Origin: an uncultured Dyadobacter sp.
GTDB taxonomy: Bacteria; Bacteroidota; Bacteroidia; Cytophagales; Spirosomataceae
Reading direction: 5' to 3'
Assembly: GCF_946482605.1 (NCBI RefSeq)
Contig: NZ_CAMLSE010000001.1
Coordinates: 434,001 to 498,000, forward strand
Length of the DNA stretch: 64,000 nt
Shown: piece by piece, positions 1-8,775 of the stretch
Position numbering within the stretch: the first letter of the stretch is position 1
Layout: the number at the start of each line of letters is the position of its first letter
Translations under genes and position numbers: made by a program
Notes under the pieces: generated by a model
Seen by the model: the letters and a program-made list of their open reading frames with translations, nothing else
What the model was told of the DNA's origin: nothing
Database searches by the model: none

Positions 1-2791
1 TTTCCAGGTACCTCGTCGACGGTGCGGCAGAATTGGATGTTGCTTCCTTGATACCCCGGTTGAAAAACTCCCTGGCAATGTTCTTGTTGGACAAGTTGTT
101 GATTCCTAGTACGGTAGCGAAGGTGTTGTTGAATAAATAATGTCCGAATGCACCGTTCATATTAACCACCGCTGAGAACTTTTTGTAAGTGACATCCGTA
201 GAAACGCCTATCAGATATTTCGGGTTGGGGCTTTTAGTATAGAACTTGTTTTGAGCGGGGTCTACTGAAGTACTCGTGATGCCATCCGAACCTTCATACA
301 TGCTCGTTCCCGTAGCAGGATCGAGCCCTGCGTATCTTGCAAGGTACCAGGCATTGAGCGGCTGGCCGCTGACCATTCGCTGCCCCAGAACACCGGAGAA
401 ACCCTGTCCGCGGAGTGATGCCGTTTCGTAAAAGCCTGGCAGGCCCGATACGCTGTTTTGTAAATAGGTTGCATTGGCCGACAGGTTCCATGTCCAGTCT
501 TTGCTTTCTAGGATGGTTCCGGTTAATGCCAGCTCTACTCCTTTATTGATGACCGCACCATCGAGGTTAACCCAGATTTTTCCGTTCGGAGCGGGGTGGG
601 CAAGCGTTCTTTCAAACAGGCCTCCTGTCGTTTTTTTGTGAAATAGGTCCAATGAACCGATGATCCTTGATTGGAACAGGCCGAAATCGATTCCCCCGTT
701 AAAGGTTTCTGAGCTTTCCCATTTCAGGTCCGGGTTTCCGAAGTTAGCCTGGCTGATGCTTTGAACGTCAAAAGTATACCGGTCTCGGGATGCGCCGGAA
801 TCGAATTCCCGGTTTCCCGTTTTACCCCATCCGAGGCGGAGTTTCAAACTGTTAACGACCTTGTTGTCTTTCAGGAAAGATTCATTGGATACATTCCACG
901 CAAATGCCAGTGCCGGGAAGTTCGCATACTTGTTATTCTCACCAAACTTGGTGGAACCATCTCTGCGGACCGTCCCGGTAAACAGATATTTGTCCAGATA
1001 ATTCAGTCCGACCCGAAGGAAAACGGATTGCAGCTCATTGGTAGGAGATTTGAACGAAGTCATTCCGCGCGTTCTGGCGACCGAATAGTTCAGATAATCG
1101 TAGAAGTCCAGGTCCACATCCGTAAAGCCGCGTCCATTCAGGGAGCTGCGTGAATTTGCATAATTCAGGTATTCGTAGCCTGCCACCGCATTTATGTTCA
1201 GTGCTGGGCTGATATCTTTATTAAAGTTAAGGGTATGGGTCAACTGCTGGTTTGTTTCTGAATTGTTACCCACAAAGGCAAAGCCGTTTTTGATCTGGGC
1301 CGGATCAATCATGCCCGCAATGTACCTACCCTTTCTGTTTCCAGTCTGGCGTGTTATGGCGTAAACCATCTTGTATTCCAGATCCCTGGTTAGCTTGTAG
1401 GATGGCGCTATGCTAGCCACCATTGTATTCACAACCGCCACATCCTTGTATGCTTTCAGTGATGCAAGTGGATTGATGATGGAGGGACTCACGTAGGTCA
1501 GGGAATCGCTGTTTACGGTCAGAGGACGAGTAGGGTTCCATGTTAATGCCTGCGAAATCACATTCCCGGTAAAACCTACACCGGCATCTATCGGCGCAAG
1601 ATTTTCATCTGTCTGGGTGAAGAGTAGATTAAAATCGACACCGAGTTTTTTGCTGTCCAGAAATTTAAAACTACTGTTCAGACTAGCCGTGTACTTTTTT
1701 AGTCTCGACGTTTCAATAATCCCTTTCTGGTCCATGTAACCCGCTGAAATCCGGTACTTCCCATTGTCATTGCCGCCTGTGATTGCCAGGGAGTAATTTT
1801 GAACGGGAGCCACCCTGGTTATGGCATCGAAGGCATTGACGTTTCCACCAAAATCAGCTCCTGCAAGATCGTTCGGCGCGTAGAAGTTAACCGCCTGCCT
1901 GAATTCGTCGGCATTTAAAACTTCCGGTTTTCTGAGCAAACTGGAAAAACCCGTCGAGGCATTAAAACTAACCGTTGGCGCCCCGGAAGTGCCTCTTTTG
2001 GTGGTAATGATCACAACACCGTTAGCTCCGCGCGAGCCGTAAATTGCTGTTGCAGAGGCATCTTTAAGGATGTCCATTGTCGCAATGTCATTTGGGTTAA
2101 GATACGCTAGCGGGTTTCCTCCATCCGATCCAAAGCCGCCGCTTCCGCCGGGACGCGCCGAGCTGCCAGACAGCGGGATTCCATCCAAAACGAACAAAGG
2201 ATTGTTGCCCGCCCGGATCGAGGAATTTCCCCGGATCCGTACCGTCGTTGCTCCGCCAGGCTGGCCTGTGTTGTTAATGACCATTACACCCGGGGTTCGT
2301 CCCTGGATTAGCTGATCAGGCGAAGTAATCACACCTTTGTTGAAGTCTTTGGATTGCAGGGACACCACGGAGCCTGTGACATCCTTTTTCTTGACAGCGC
2401 CGTAACCAATTACGACCACTTCATCGAGTCCCTTCACGTCTTCTTTCAGGACTACGTCAACTTTCGCTTCGCTTCCCGTAAGCACCTCTTGTGATGAAAA
2501 GCCGACAAAGCTGAATACGAGCGTGGTCGCCGGCGCGACTGAAATTACGTATTTGCCCTCTGCATCGGACGAGGTGCCTTTCCCGGTCCCTTTCGCAATG
2601 ACAGAGACTCCTGGCAGGGCCTTGCCGTTTGCATCCCTTACAGTTCCGGAAATGGGCACGTCTTGTGCATAGACGCTTCCAAGGATAAAATGCATCAATG
2701 CCGCCAGCGCCGTGAGTCCTCTTTTTGTAATAAGTGAGCGCCTGGTGCTCTTTTTACAGAAATCATTGGGAGGAAAGAATAGGTTTACCAT
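1..2791 (-). CDS. SusC/RagA-type TonB-dependent outer-membrane transporter, C-terminus cut by window edge
   Basis: The frame is open from an ATG at 2791 to base 1, about 930 codons. The family is usually 1000-1100 residues, so roughly the last 80-120 are missing. I translated it by hand: a hydrophobic export signal near residues 25-42 ends in VYAQD, followed by a carboxypeptidase-regulatory-like domain (SGTVRDANGKALPGVSV), the TonB-box/plug junction DEVVVIGYGAVKKKDVTG and the SusC plug motif KDASATAIYGSRGANGVV. The last readable residues are APSTRYLE, close to a typical SusC C-terminal strand region. There is no STN domain, so signalling through FecR is not expected. SusC proteins import glycans or other large ligands across the outer membrane with a SusD lipoprotein; any partner would lie beyond the left edge. 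The substrate cannot be inferred. Confidence 0.93.
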   Translation of the reverse strand, partial: MVNLFFPPNDFCKKSTRRSLITKRGLTALAALMHFILGSVYAQDVPISGTVRDANGKALPGVSVIAKGTGKGTSSDAEGKYVISVAPATTLVFSFVGFSSQEVLTGSEAKVDVVLKEDVKGLDEVVVIGYGAVKKKDVTGSVVSLQSKDFNKGVITSPDQLIQGRTPGVMVINNTGQPGGATTVRIRGNSSIRAGNNPLFVLDGIPLSGSSARPGGSGGFGSDGGNPLAYLNPNDIATMDILKDASATAIYGSRGANGVVIITTKRGTSGAPTVSFNASTGFSSLLRKPEVLNADEFRQAVNFYAPNDLAGADFGGNVNAFDAITRVAPVQNYSLAITGGNDNGKYRISAGYMDQKGIIETSRLKKYTASLNSSFKFLDSKKLGVDFNLLFTQTDENLAPIDAGVGFTGNVISQALTWNPTRPLTVNSDSLTYVSPSIINPLASLKAYKDVAVVNTMVASIAPSYKLTRDLEYKMVYAITRQTGNRKGRYIAGMIDPAQIKNGFAFVGNNSETNQQLTHTLNFNKDISPALNINAVAGYEYLNYANSRSSLNGRGFTDVDLDFYDYLNYSVARTRGMTSFKSPTNELQSVFLRVGLNYLDKYLFTGTVRRDGSTKFGENNKYANFPALAFAWNVSNESFLKDNKVVNSLKLRLGWGKTGNREFDSGASRDRYTFDVQSISQANFGNPDLKWESSETFNGGIDFGLFQSRIIGSLDLFHKKTTGGLFERTLAHPAPNGKIWVNLDGAVINKGVELALTGTILESKDWTWNLSANATYLQNSVSGLPGFYETASLRGQGFSGVLGQRMVSGQPLNAWYLARYAGLDPATGTSMYEGSDGITSTSVDPAQNKFYTKSPNPKYLIGVSTDVTYKKFSAVVNMNGAFGHYLFNNTFATVLGINNLSNKNIAREFFNRGIKEATSNSAAPSTRYLE

Positions 2792-2931
2792 GTAATAATT
2801 GGTTGTGTTAAATATTACTTAAAATGCGGGTTTCCTGAAACGCCCCGAAATGGGGGATTTGCTTGTTTCAAGTATTGATAGACGGATAGACGCAACAGCG
2901 ATTGAATGCAATGGCTCTCACTCCGGCTGCG

Positions 2932-2962
2932 CAAAATTGAATGATGTGGAGTTGTCAACAAA
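2932..2962 (-). promoter_or_regulatory. Bacteroidota-type promoter for the SusC gene at 2791
   Basis: On the minus strand TTTG (2959-2962) is followed after 19 bases by CAATTTTG (2932-2939), which matches the TAnnTTTG minus-7 consensus at seven of eight positions. Transcription would start near 2926, giving a leader of about 135 nt. The leader contains a short CCCC/GGGG hairpin. Assignment is by pattern only. Confidence 0.5.
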
Positions 2963-3058
2963 TACTTTTAAATAGGTATATTTCTATAAAATGCCGGAAT
3001 AATAAAGGTATTTGACCGGCGAAGTATCTGTCGGATGAACGGCTATAGGAAACTACGA

Positions 3059-3421
3059 CTACATTAACCGACTAATGCATTCAACAATTTTTTCTATCGA
3101 ATCCTGCTTGTGAATACATGCGGCGATGTTCATGCTTTGAAACTTTTTAAGTTCTGACGTCGAAACATCGCCAGCATAAATGACTAATTTAGTTTGTGGG
3201 AATTGATTCCCAATCGTAACGATGTCTGCCATATTTACAGGCTCTTTATCTGTGTCAAAGCCCAGGAATGTCACTGACATATCGATTTTCGATAAAGGAT
3301 CAAAAGCCGTATTGCGACAGCTGACTTCGTAGCATTTTACGGCTGGTAAATTGGACTCTACTATTAATCTTAATCCTAATCTTAACAGTGGCCTTTGGTC
3401 AATAATGAGTAGATTCTTCAT
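3059..3421 (-). CDS. Stand-alone degenerate response-regulator receiver domain protein
   Basis: 120 residues, reading like the receiver half of a NarL/LuxR-type response regulator with no DNA-binding domain. It starts MKNLLIIDQRPLLRLGLRL, where active receivers have an acidic pair (here D-Q). The beta-3 segment reads VTFLGFDTD, so the phospho-acceptor Asp position appears to be Gly. The beta-5 lysine is kept (ACIHKQDS). Phosphorylation is therefore unlikely; pseudo-receivers usually act by protein-protein contact, but the partner here is unknown. It lies between the SusC gene and a LytTR/histidine-kinase pair, all on the minus strand, so it may modulate either. It could also be a remnant of a longer LuxR regulator, but the frame is clean and ends at a normal stop. 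Confidence 0.7.
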   Translation of the reverse strand: MKNLLIIDQRPLLRLGLRLIVESNLPAVKCYEVSCRNTAFDPLSKIDMSVTFLGFDTDKEPVNMADIVTIGNQFPQTKLVIYAGDVSTSELKKFQSMNIAACIHKQDSIEKIVECISRLM

Positions 3422-3555
3422 GCAATGTTCTGTTGAATTATAGTTAATTCGAAAACTATATTACCGAACGAGCATTGGCAATAGTAAACTATGCAATGGG
3501 TGAAATGGGTTAGGGAAAAGGAGATATGGTTTAGAAAGTATCAAGCTTTATAGGA

Positions 3556-4296
3556 CTAGGATTTGTACCAATCCATTATATCTTTCTTTTTATCTTTCGA
3601 AATTGGTATGAATTCACCATTTCTCATCAAAAGCATCCCGCCATCTCTGACAACTACCTTGTCAATGAAAGTTGTATTCACTAAATGTGATTTGTGAGGT
3701 CTGAAAAACCCAAAAGGTGATAGAATTTGTTCGTAATTTTTTAATGTTTTCGAAGTAAGGATTTTCAGACCGTCAATGAGGTGAAAGTTGGAGTAGTTAT
3801 CATGCCCGGTGATGTTGACAATTTGATTAATGGTAATCAGGTTAATCCCGTCCGAGGTTGCTATGGGGAGTTTGTTGTTCTGCATTCCCATCAATTCTGA
3901 AATTTGCGGCCTCCACTGTGCGGTAGCTTTTGTAGATTTGAGCGAACTTTTTAGTTTGATGATCGTTTCAAGTAATTCTCGCTCTTTGACTGGTTTTAGA
4001 ATGTAGTCAAAAACACGCTGTTTGATGGCCGTAATGGAATATTGAGAGTAAGCAGTCACATACACCGTCGGTATCCCGGTATGTTTGATATTGTCCAATA
4101 GGTCAATACCATTGAGTTGGGGCATTTGAATATCCAAAAAAAGAATATCAGGAGCTTCCTCCCAGATAGACCTGTAACCGACAAGGGGATTTGTAAAACA
4201 TTCTATTTTATCGAACATATCGGTTAAGTCAATAATCTTGGCCTTGAGTATATCCGCAGACCTGGGTTCATCGTCAATGATATAGGCAGTTGCCAT
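3556..4296 (-). CDS. LytTR-family response regulator
   Basis: 246 residues. The receiver domain (about residues 1-115) has the acidic pocket IIDDEP, phospho-acceptor D55 in FLDIQMPQ, and the Thr and Lys of the beta-4/beta-5 switch (VYVTAYSQ, DYILKPVK). A LytTR DNA-binding domain follows (about 145-245; FFRPHKSHLVNTTFIDKV). It lies 3 nt downstream of the histidine-kinase gene at 4300-6216, so the two are co-transcribed and probably form a cognate LytS/LytR-like pair. Target genes are unknown; the adjacent degenerate receiver gene and SusC gene are on the same strand and are candidates. Confidence 0.93.
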   Translation of the reverse strand: MATAYIIDDEPRSADILKAKIIDLTDMFDKIECFTNPLVGYRSIWEEAPDILFLDIQMPQLNGIDLLDNIKHTGIPTVYVTAYSQYSITAIKQRVFDYILKPVKERELLETIIKLKSSLKSTKATAQWRPQISELMGMQNNKLPIATSDGINLITINQIVNITGHDNYSNFHLIDGLKILTSKTLKNYEQILSPFGFFRPHKSHLVNTTFIDKVVVRDGGMLLMRNGEFIPISKDKKKDIMDWYKS

Positions 4297-4299
4297 TAG

Positions 4300-6216
4300 T
4301 CAAAATTTTAATAGCGGCAGGGTTAAATTTACACTCGTACCAGAATGCTCAGTTAATTCGGTGATATCGATTCTAGCATCTACATCGTAGACTTCGGACA
4401 TAATATCTAACCGTTTCTTCGTAAGTGCAATGCCAAAATGACCGCCACGACGATAGGTGGTTCGATTAGGCCCTTGAGTTGCAAGAAAGCCGATGCCATT
4501 ATCTTCGACCCGAATTTTTAAGAGATTATCCGAGGAAGTAGATAGCATGACGCAAATTCTCCCTCCTCCTGAAATCATATTTAGAGCGCCATGCTTGATG
4601 GAATTTTCAACTATGGGTTGAATCAATAGCGGTGGGACGTGAACTTTTAGGGTATCGAAATCTTCCGGTATTATGACGTCAAACACGAAATGATGATCGG
4701 TTCTGGATCTCTCAAGCGCAACGTATAGCTCGACGATCCGCATTTCATCCATCACTGGGATAAGTCGTTCAGGCGACTTTTCGATGACAAGCCTGAGCAA
4801 ATCACTGAAGTCGAATAATACTTTACGTGCAGAACTACAATCGTTTGTGTAAAGGAATGAGTCAATTAGATTTAAACAGTTGAAGATAAAATGTGGATTG
4901 AGACCCTTTTGGAACACTGACATTTCGGCCTCGTGAGCCTTGGTTTTCAAATCAGAGCTTTCTTGTAGTATCTGATACTCTCGTTTTGTAAATGCTGCTA
5001 TAATAAACAAATTGCTAACACCTACACCTAGTAGCATCGGGAAAGCTTGATAAAATTCATAGCCGTTAATCTGCCGACCATAGGATGCGAGGGTCAGGCC
5101 AAAACCGGCAAAAACAAATATGATTAAACAAACAAGTCCCAAGGCAATAATCCGGAATGCACCCGTTATCTCGGTCCTTATGCGAACTAAGTGAGCGACC
5201 AAAAAGCTGATAATGAGGCAAGCGAAAATGATGCAGGTGTCATTGATTAGGTAGTAACGATCCGTGATTTGCGTTGCAAAAAGTGTCAGTATTCCAATGA
5301 AGCCCGAGATCGCGGCCAGTCGGCCGATAAATATATAATTGAGCCTTTCCCATCTGCCGGAACGATAGAAGAAACGAACCGAGAATAGTAAGCAGGACAT
5401 ACTTAAAAAAAGGAAGAATTTATCCAGGTATATGGGAATCAGTGGATTGTGAATGGGTCCGGAGTCTATGTTAATTGGATATTCGTAATAAAGCAGGGCA
5501 AAAAAGCATAGAAATAGTATGTGGGCGCTTGCGTGGAAGATGTAGGCCGGGTCTCTCGACATCGCGTATTTCATTAAAAGAAGAACGATTGTCGTCAATG
5601 AAATCCCTAAGAATGGCAGAGTTATATTCGAATACTTTTCTGCCGATGCCCTCAGTGTCGAAAGCGCTATTACAAGTTCAGGTTTAGATTTAAGATCTGC
5701 GCTTAGTTTAGAAAAGCAATAATTGTTATGTTTCCTGCATACAACTAAAAAGGCGGTGGTAGTGTCGGACGGGAATGCATCGAAAAGCTTTACATAGGCA
5801 CGCTCTTTCTCTTGACTTGGACTGAAATTGACATACTTGCCAGCCGATCGCGTTTTTATCCAGCGCTCTCGATCCTTCCTGTAAACTTCGATGTGATCTT
5901 GATATCCCGTAAACAGGTATCTCCGCGATGTATCGGCAAGTAATACCGAATAAGGGATATACATCCAAACCGACGTTCCAGGACTAAACATTGGAGTGCT
6001 TGGTGAATTAGCTAAAGGGGTTGAGGGGAGGAGTGACTTTATTTTTGCCGGATCGTTTGCATACAGCGGTTGTCCATAGACGCACATAATTTTGTTTAAT
6101 GTCTTAGGAGTTTTATTCACACAAGTTGCGGATGTGGGACGACTTCCGACGGTGATAATTAGAAGGAATAAAACTAATTTCACTTGGACTTCTTTCAGCA
6201 TCGATTGGTGAATCAA
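4300..6216 (-). CDS. 7TM sensor histidine kinase (7TMR-DISM / His_kinase type)
   Basis: 638 residues; a start five codons downstream is also possible. An N-terminal signal-like segment (VKLVLFLLIITVG) precedes a roughly 170-residue periplasmic domain of the 7TMR-DISM extracellular type. Then come seven hydrophobic segments (about residues 195-405) and a cytoplasmic LytS-like kinase: the phospho-acceptor motif GLNPHFIFNCLNLIDSF near residue 440, an N-box PIVENSIKHGA, and G-box residues VEDNGIGF. The class transmits binding of an extracytoplasmic ligand, often carbohydrate, to a LytTR regulator. It is the first gene of a two-gene operon with 3556-4296 and has a good promoter match at 6382-6412. 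Confidence 0.92.
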   Translation of the reverse strand: MIHQSMLKEVQVKLVLFLLIITVGSRPTSATCVNKTPKTLNKIMCVYGQPLYANDPAKIKSLLPSTPLANSPSTPMFSPGTSVWMYIPYSVLLADTSRRYLFTGYQDHIEVYRKDRERWIKTRSAGKYVNFSPSQEKERAYVKLFDAFPSDTTTAFLVVCRKHNNYCFSKLSADLKSKPELVIALSTLRASAEKYSNITLPFLGISLTTIVLLLMKYAMSRDPAYIFHASAHILFLCFFALLYYEYPINIDSGPIHNPLIPIYLDKFFLFLSMSCLLFSVRFFYRSGRWERLNYIFIGRLAAISGFIGILTLFATQITDRYYLINDTCIIFACLIISFLVAHLVRIRTEITGAFRIIALGLVCLIIFVFAGFGLTLASYGRQINGYEFYQAFPMLLGVGVSNLFIIAAFTKREYQILQESSDLKTKAHEAEMSVFQKGLNPHFIFNCLNLIDSFLYTNDCSSARKVLFDFSDLLRLVIEKSPERLIPVMDEMRIVELYVALERSRTDHHFVFDVIIPEDFDTLKVHVPPLLIQPIVENSIKHGALNMISGGGRICVMLSTSSDNLLKIRVEDNGIGFLATQGPNRTTYRRGGHFGIALTKKRLDIMSEVYDVDARIDITELTEHSGTSVNLTLPLLKF

Positions 6217-6381
6217 CTTTTCAACTTGAATTTGAGTTAAAGGAAAGTAGCTTAAATAAATCAGTATGCCAACAAAGTCGACATCCTGACCAAAATTGTA
6301 CCCTTACAACGTCCATTTATTTCAATTTTTAAAAAAGTAGAGGTAAATTGGTGAATCCCTATAACTTATTTTAGAATCATG

Positions 6382-6412
6382 CAAACTTAGATCAAAGGAT
6401 CTATTTGCCAAA
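6382..6412 (-). promoter_or_regulatory. Promoter of the histidine kinase / LytTR operon
   Basis: Minus-strand TTTG (6409-6412), 19 bases, then TAAGTTTG (6382-6389), a full match to the Bacteroidota TTTG-N19-TAnnTTTG consensus. The predicted start of transcription is near 6376, about 160 nt before the kinase start codon. Confidence 0.6.
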
Positions 6413-7050
6413 TACCTTATTATTTGTATTTTTGTTTCTCTTACTACAACATTTAAGGTATTTTGCTGGACTATTTTCTTTGCAGATTAGCCCTACGATA
6501 CTGTCAATAATCTATCTCCAATTTTGCCTTCATTTTGGCACATGAATAAAAGGTATATTTTTTGGAGCGCTGCTTTGCATTGTTTCCTGTTGGAAAACAC
6601 ATAGAAAAATACCATGTTCGAGGTATTTTTAGCCCGAGTATTTCGCGTAGCTTTGTTGCAAGAAATAAGGGTTTATATTCGGTTCCATTAACTGCTCGCT
6701 AAACGTCAGTTACGTTATAAGCAGCGGAAACCTGAATGTGCAGGTTGGGTGCGAAAGAGGGTGCTCTGGTGTTGTATCACTTTCATGATTTTGGCTACTG
6801 CGTTGGAATCGTTCGCCTTACCGCCGAAAATACCGGCTTCTGGATAGTATTACCAGGTCGTTTATATCAAAGCACTTTCTTACCCAGAATCTCAAATCCA
6901 ACTGAACAACCCGGCGTCCGTTTTTCATGAGTAACCGGTGGTTTCGAAATGGATCAAGGTCAGCTTGTCACCGCGTATCCAATTGGGGTTGCGGCTGCGC
7001 TATAAGAATTATTAAGAACGCGTGAACCTAACCTATATTAGTAGTACCCA
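6413..7050. other. Gene-free stretch, possibly decayed coding DNA
   Basis: No convincing gene. A 64-codon plus-strand frame at 6736-6930 has no recognisable motif. The base composition changes from AT-rich (to about 6650) to mixed. Because remnants follow at 7051 and 8776, this may be decayed coding DNA, but I cannot name any family in it. Confidence 0.4.
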
Positions 7051-7431
7051 TTGGCTCATTTAATTAATCTTAAAACCTTTACGGACAGCCGCGGTAGCCT
7101 TACCGTCATAGAACGCGTGATCCCGTTCGAAATCAAGCATATTTTTTACGTCAATGGCCACGATTATTTTGGAAATGGCGAGGACAGTCTGCAACGTACG
7201 AAACAGGCGGTCATTTGTCTGAAAGGGAGCTGCCTGATCACCAGCCATTCGGGTACCGATGAACAACATTTTATCCTTAACACAGCTGACCAATGCCTTT
7301 TGCTTGCACCGGACGACAAGCATGAGATACTGCAAATTGCCGAAGGGTCGATCCTGATGATGCTGGCCTCTGAGCCATTCAAGCAACCGAAATTGGTGGG
7401 GGAATTACATCGGTGCGAAATGGAGGATTAG
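7051..7431 (+). CDS. WxcM/FdtA-like cupin (sugar 3,4-ketoisomerase family), catalytic histidines missing
   Basis: 126 residues. The start must be the TTG at 7051, because TAG is in frame three codons upstream and no ATG is available. The N-terminus MAHLINLKTFTDSRGSLTVI and the segments VPFEIKHIFYV-like, AVICLKGSC, LLLAPDDKHEI and LMMLAS follow the WxcM-like / dTDP-4-oxo-6-deoxyglucose 3,4-ketoisomerase fold. The family makes 3-keto-6-deoxy sugar nucleotides for O-antigen or S-layer glycans. The strand that normally carries the RGGHRH or RGAHAH motif reads GEDSLQRTKQAVI here, so the usual catalytic histidines are absent. It has no sugar-nucleotide or glycosyltransferase neighbours. It is either inactive, a decaying gene, or a repurposed binding protein. 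Confidence 0.7.
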   Translation: MAHLINLKTFTDSRGSLTVIERVIPFEIKHIFYVNGHDYFGNGEDSLQRTKQAVICLKGSCLITSHSGTDEQHFILNTADQCLLLAPDDKHEILQIAEGSILMMLASEPFKQPKLVGELHRCEMED

Positions 7432-7473
7432 TCTACCAGGTTGTGCAGAACGCTTTCATCTAAAACAGTAAAC

Positions 7474-7650
7474 ATGATTAGAGTAAGGATGATACTGGTA
7501 GTTTTATCGATATCAGTCGTGCAGTTGTCCTGTATTAATGAGCTGGGAGTATCCGGGCCTACGATTGAAGGAAGGAAGCGCAAAAACAAGGTGAGCGTCA
7601 AATATCCATATCGATCTCATCAGTATAAGCTCCTGAAAAAACCTGGCTGA
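7474..7650 (+). CDS. Putative short lipoprotein, unknown function
   Basis: 58 residues from the ATG at 7474; a TTG frame start at 7441 would add 11 residues but leave no N-terminal signal. MIRVRMILVVLSISVVQLSC is a plausible lipoprotein signal with Cys as the last residue of a lipobox-like VQLSC. The remaining 38 residues are basic and Gly/Lys-rich. No family is recognised. The position in decayed DNA lowers the confidence. Confidence 0.4.
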   Translation: MIRVRMILVVLSISVVQLSCINELGVSGPTIEGRKRKNKVSVKYPYRSHQYKLLKKPG

Positions 7651-7771
7651 TGTCCATAGTGATGTTCTCGAAGAGACATACAAGCCATCTCAGTGACCAT
7701 TGCCGGCAACTCAATTAGCGTTAACAATATTGCCACTTTGTTGATTACCATTACAACATTTCCCCGTCCTT

Positions 7772-7811
7772 ACCGATGATGTTAGCGTTTCGCTACGACA
7801 ACATCATCGGT
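7772..7811. repeat. Perfect 12-bp inverted repeat with nested inner hairpin
   Basis: ACCGATGATGTT (7772-7783) and AACATCATCGGT (7800-7811) are perfect complements. Inside the 16-nt interval AGCG and CGCT (7784-7787, 7791-7794) form a second 4-bp stem around TTT. There is no U-tract on either side, so it is not a classical terminator. It is otherwise unexplained. Confidence 0.7.
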
Positions 7812-7934
7812 GAGAGGGCAGTCAAGGGGTAGTCGTCACAGCCAAAGATAATTACGTTTAAGTAGGGCCTGGAAGCGTGTGGAATATTGCGCGATCTGCG
7901 CTGACCTTCCAGAACTCAATACCGCATCGATTGA

Positions 7935-8102
7935 CTATTCCTGCTTCTCGTAACCTTTTGCGATTGTGAGATAACCAGCCAATTTTTTTTGAACCATATC
8001 AATTGAAAAAAATGGCAAAACTATAACGAAGGACAGCGCTGTTGAGATAGCTAATACCAGCGCAATTAGGATCCTGCAAAATGTTTCAAAGAAGGTATTC
8101 AT
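7935..8102 (-). CDS. Putative small membrane protein, unknown
   Basis: 55 residues if started at the internal ATG at 8102 (MNTFFETFCRILIALVLAIS); an upstream in-frame ATG at 8165 would add 21 hydrophobic, Phe/Ile-rich residues. One strong transmembrane segment and a second hydrophobic stretch are followed by a charged tail ending KGYEKQE. No family is recognised. It lies in AT-rich decayed DNA with no clear partner. Confidence 0.35.
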   Translation of the reverse strand: MNTFFETFCRILIALVLAISTALSFVIVLPFFSIDMVQKKLAGYLTIAKGYEKQE

Positions 8103-8423
8103 TTGAATCGATGTAAATATAATGCTGAAAGAAAATGAAATAAAGTTATAAATTATGTAATCCAAAAATCGGTACCTTACAAAAGAATAATTGCTACAAT
8201 TTTATCTGACTGCCGGTGATAGATAATATCTAATTAGTTAACTTAAAATGAGTGCTAATTCGATTTTTAAGAATGTATGAAGCTGTGTTTTTTTTGATTT
8301 ATGTCAAGCGGCATTAGTAATTATTAATGACAAAAGTTGATGAACTTTACTATCATATTTTTTTCATTTTAACTGGGTCAAAAAATTTGAACATAGTTTT
8401 TTGTCATTTCTGCCGGTATTGAA

Positions 8424-8735
8424 TTATCGACACATGTTCGCAGTGTTCACTGTTTGGTCAGCGGTAGATTTTATCAGCCAGCCTTTTCTATTTGCAAAAA
8501 GTTGAATGCTTTGTCCATGTACTACTACTTTATTGCATTGATTAAAATTTCCCCAATAATTCGATAAGAAAAAGAGACAATCTTTGCGCACTGCGGAAAG
8601 ATTGTCCAAAATTACAAACTCAACGTTCTGCTTCTCATACTTACCCCTATGAGCACAAAGGTCTGACGTAAAATTATTATTTAAAATACCTTCAAAAAGG
8701 TAGATATGGTGCTTGCTATAACTTAGGAGAGGCAT
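8424..8735 (-). CDS. Hypothetical protein in AT-rich DNA
   Basis: 103-codon frame starting MPLLSYSKHHIYLFEGIL, with a weak purine-rich GGGA about ten bases before the ATG. Several Cys and aromatic residues are present, but no signal peptide, membrane segment or known motif. It is immediately antisense-adjacent to the methyltransferase remnant starting near 8776. It may be a real strain-specific gene or chance reading in AT-rich DNA. Confidence 0.3.
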   Translation of the reverse strand: MPLLSYSKHHIYLFEGILNNNFTSDLCAHRGKYEKQNVEFVILDNLSAVRKDCLFFLSNYWGNFNQCNKVVVHGQSIQLFANRKGWLIKSTADQTVNTANMCR

Positions 8736-8775
8736 TAGTCAATTCCCATATATAATAACTCATAATTGTACTTAT

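Noticed and set aside
761..1153. 130-codon plus-strand frame inside the partial SusC gene
   Set aside because: Overlaps entirely with SusC barrel sequence on the minus strand; no motif.
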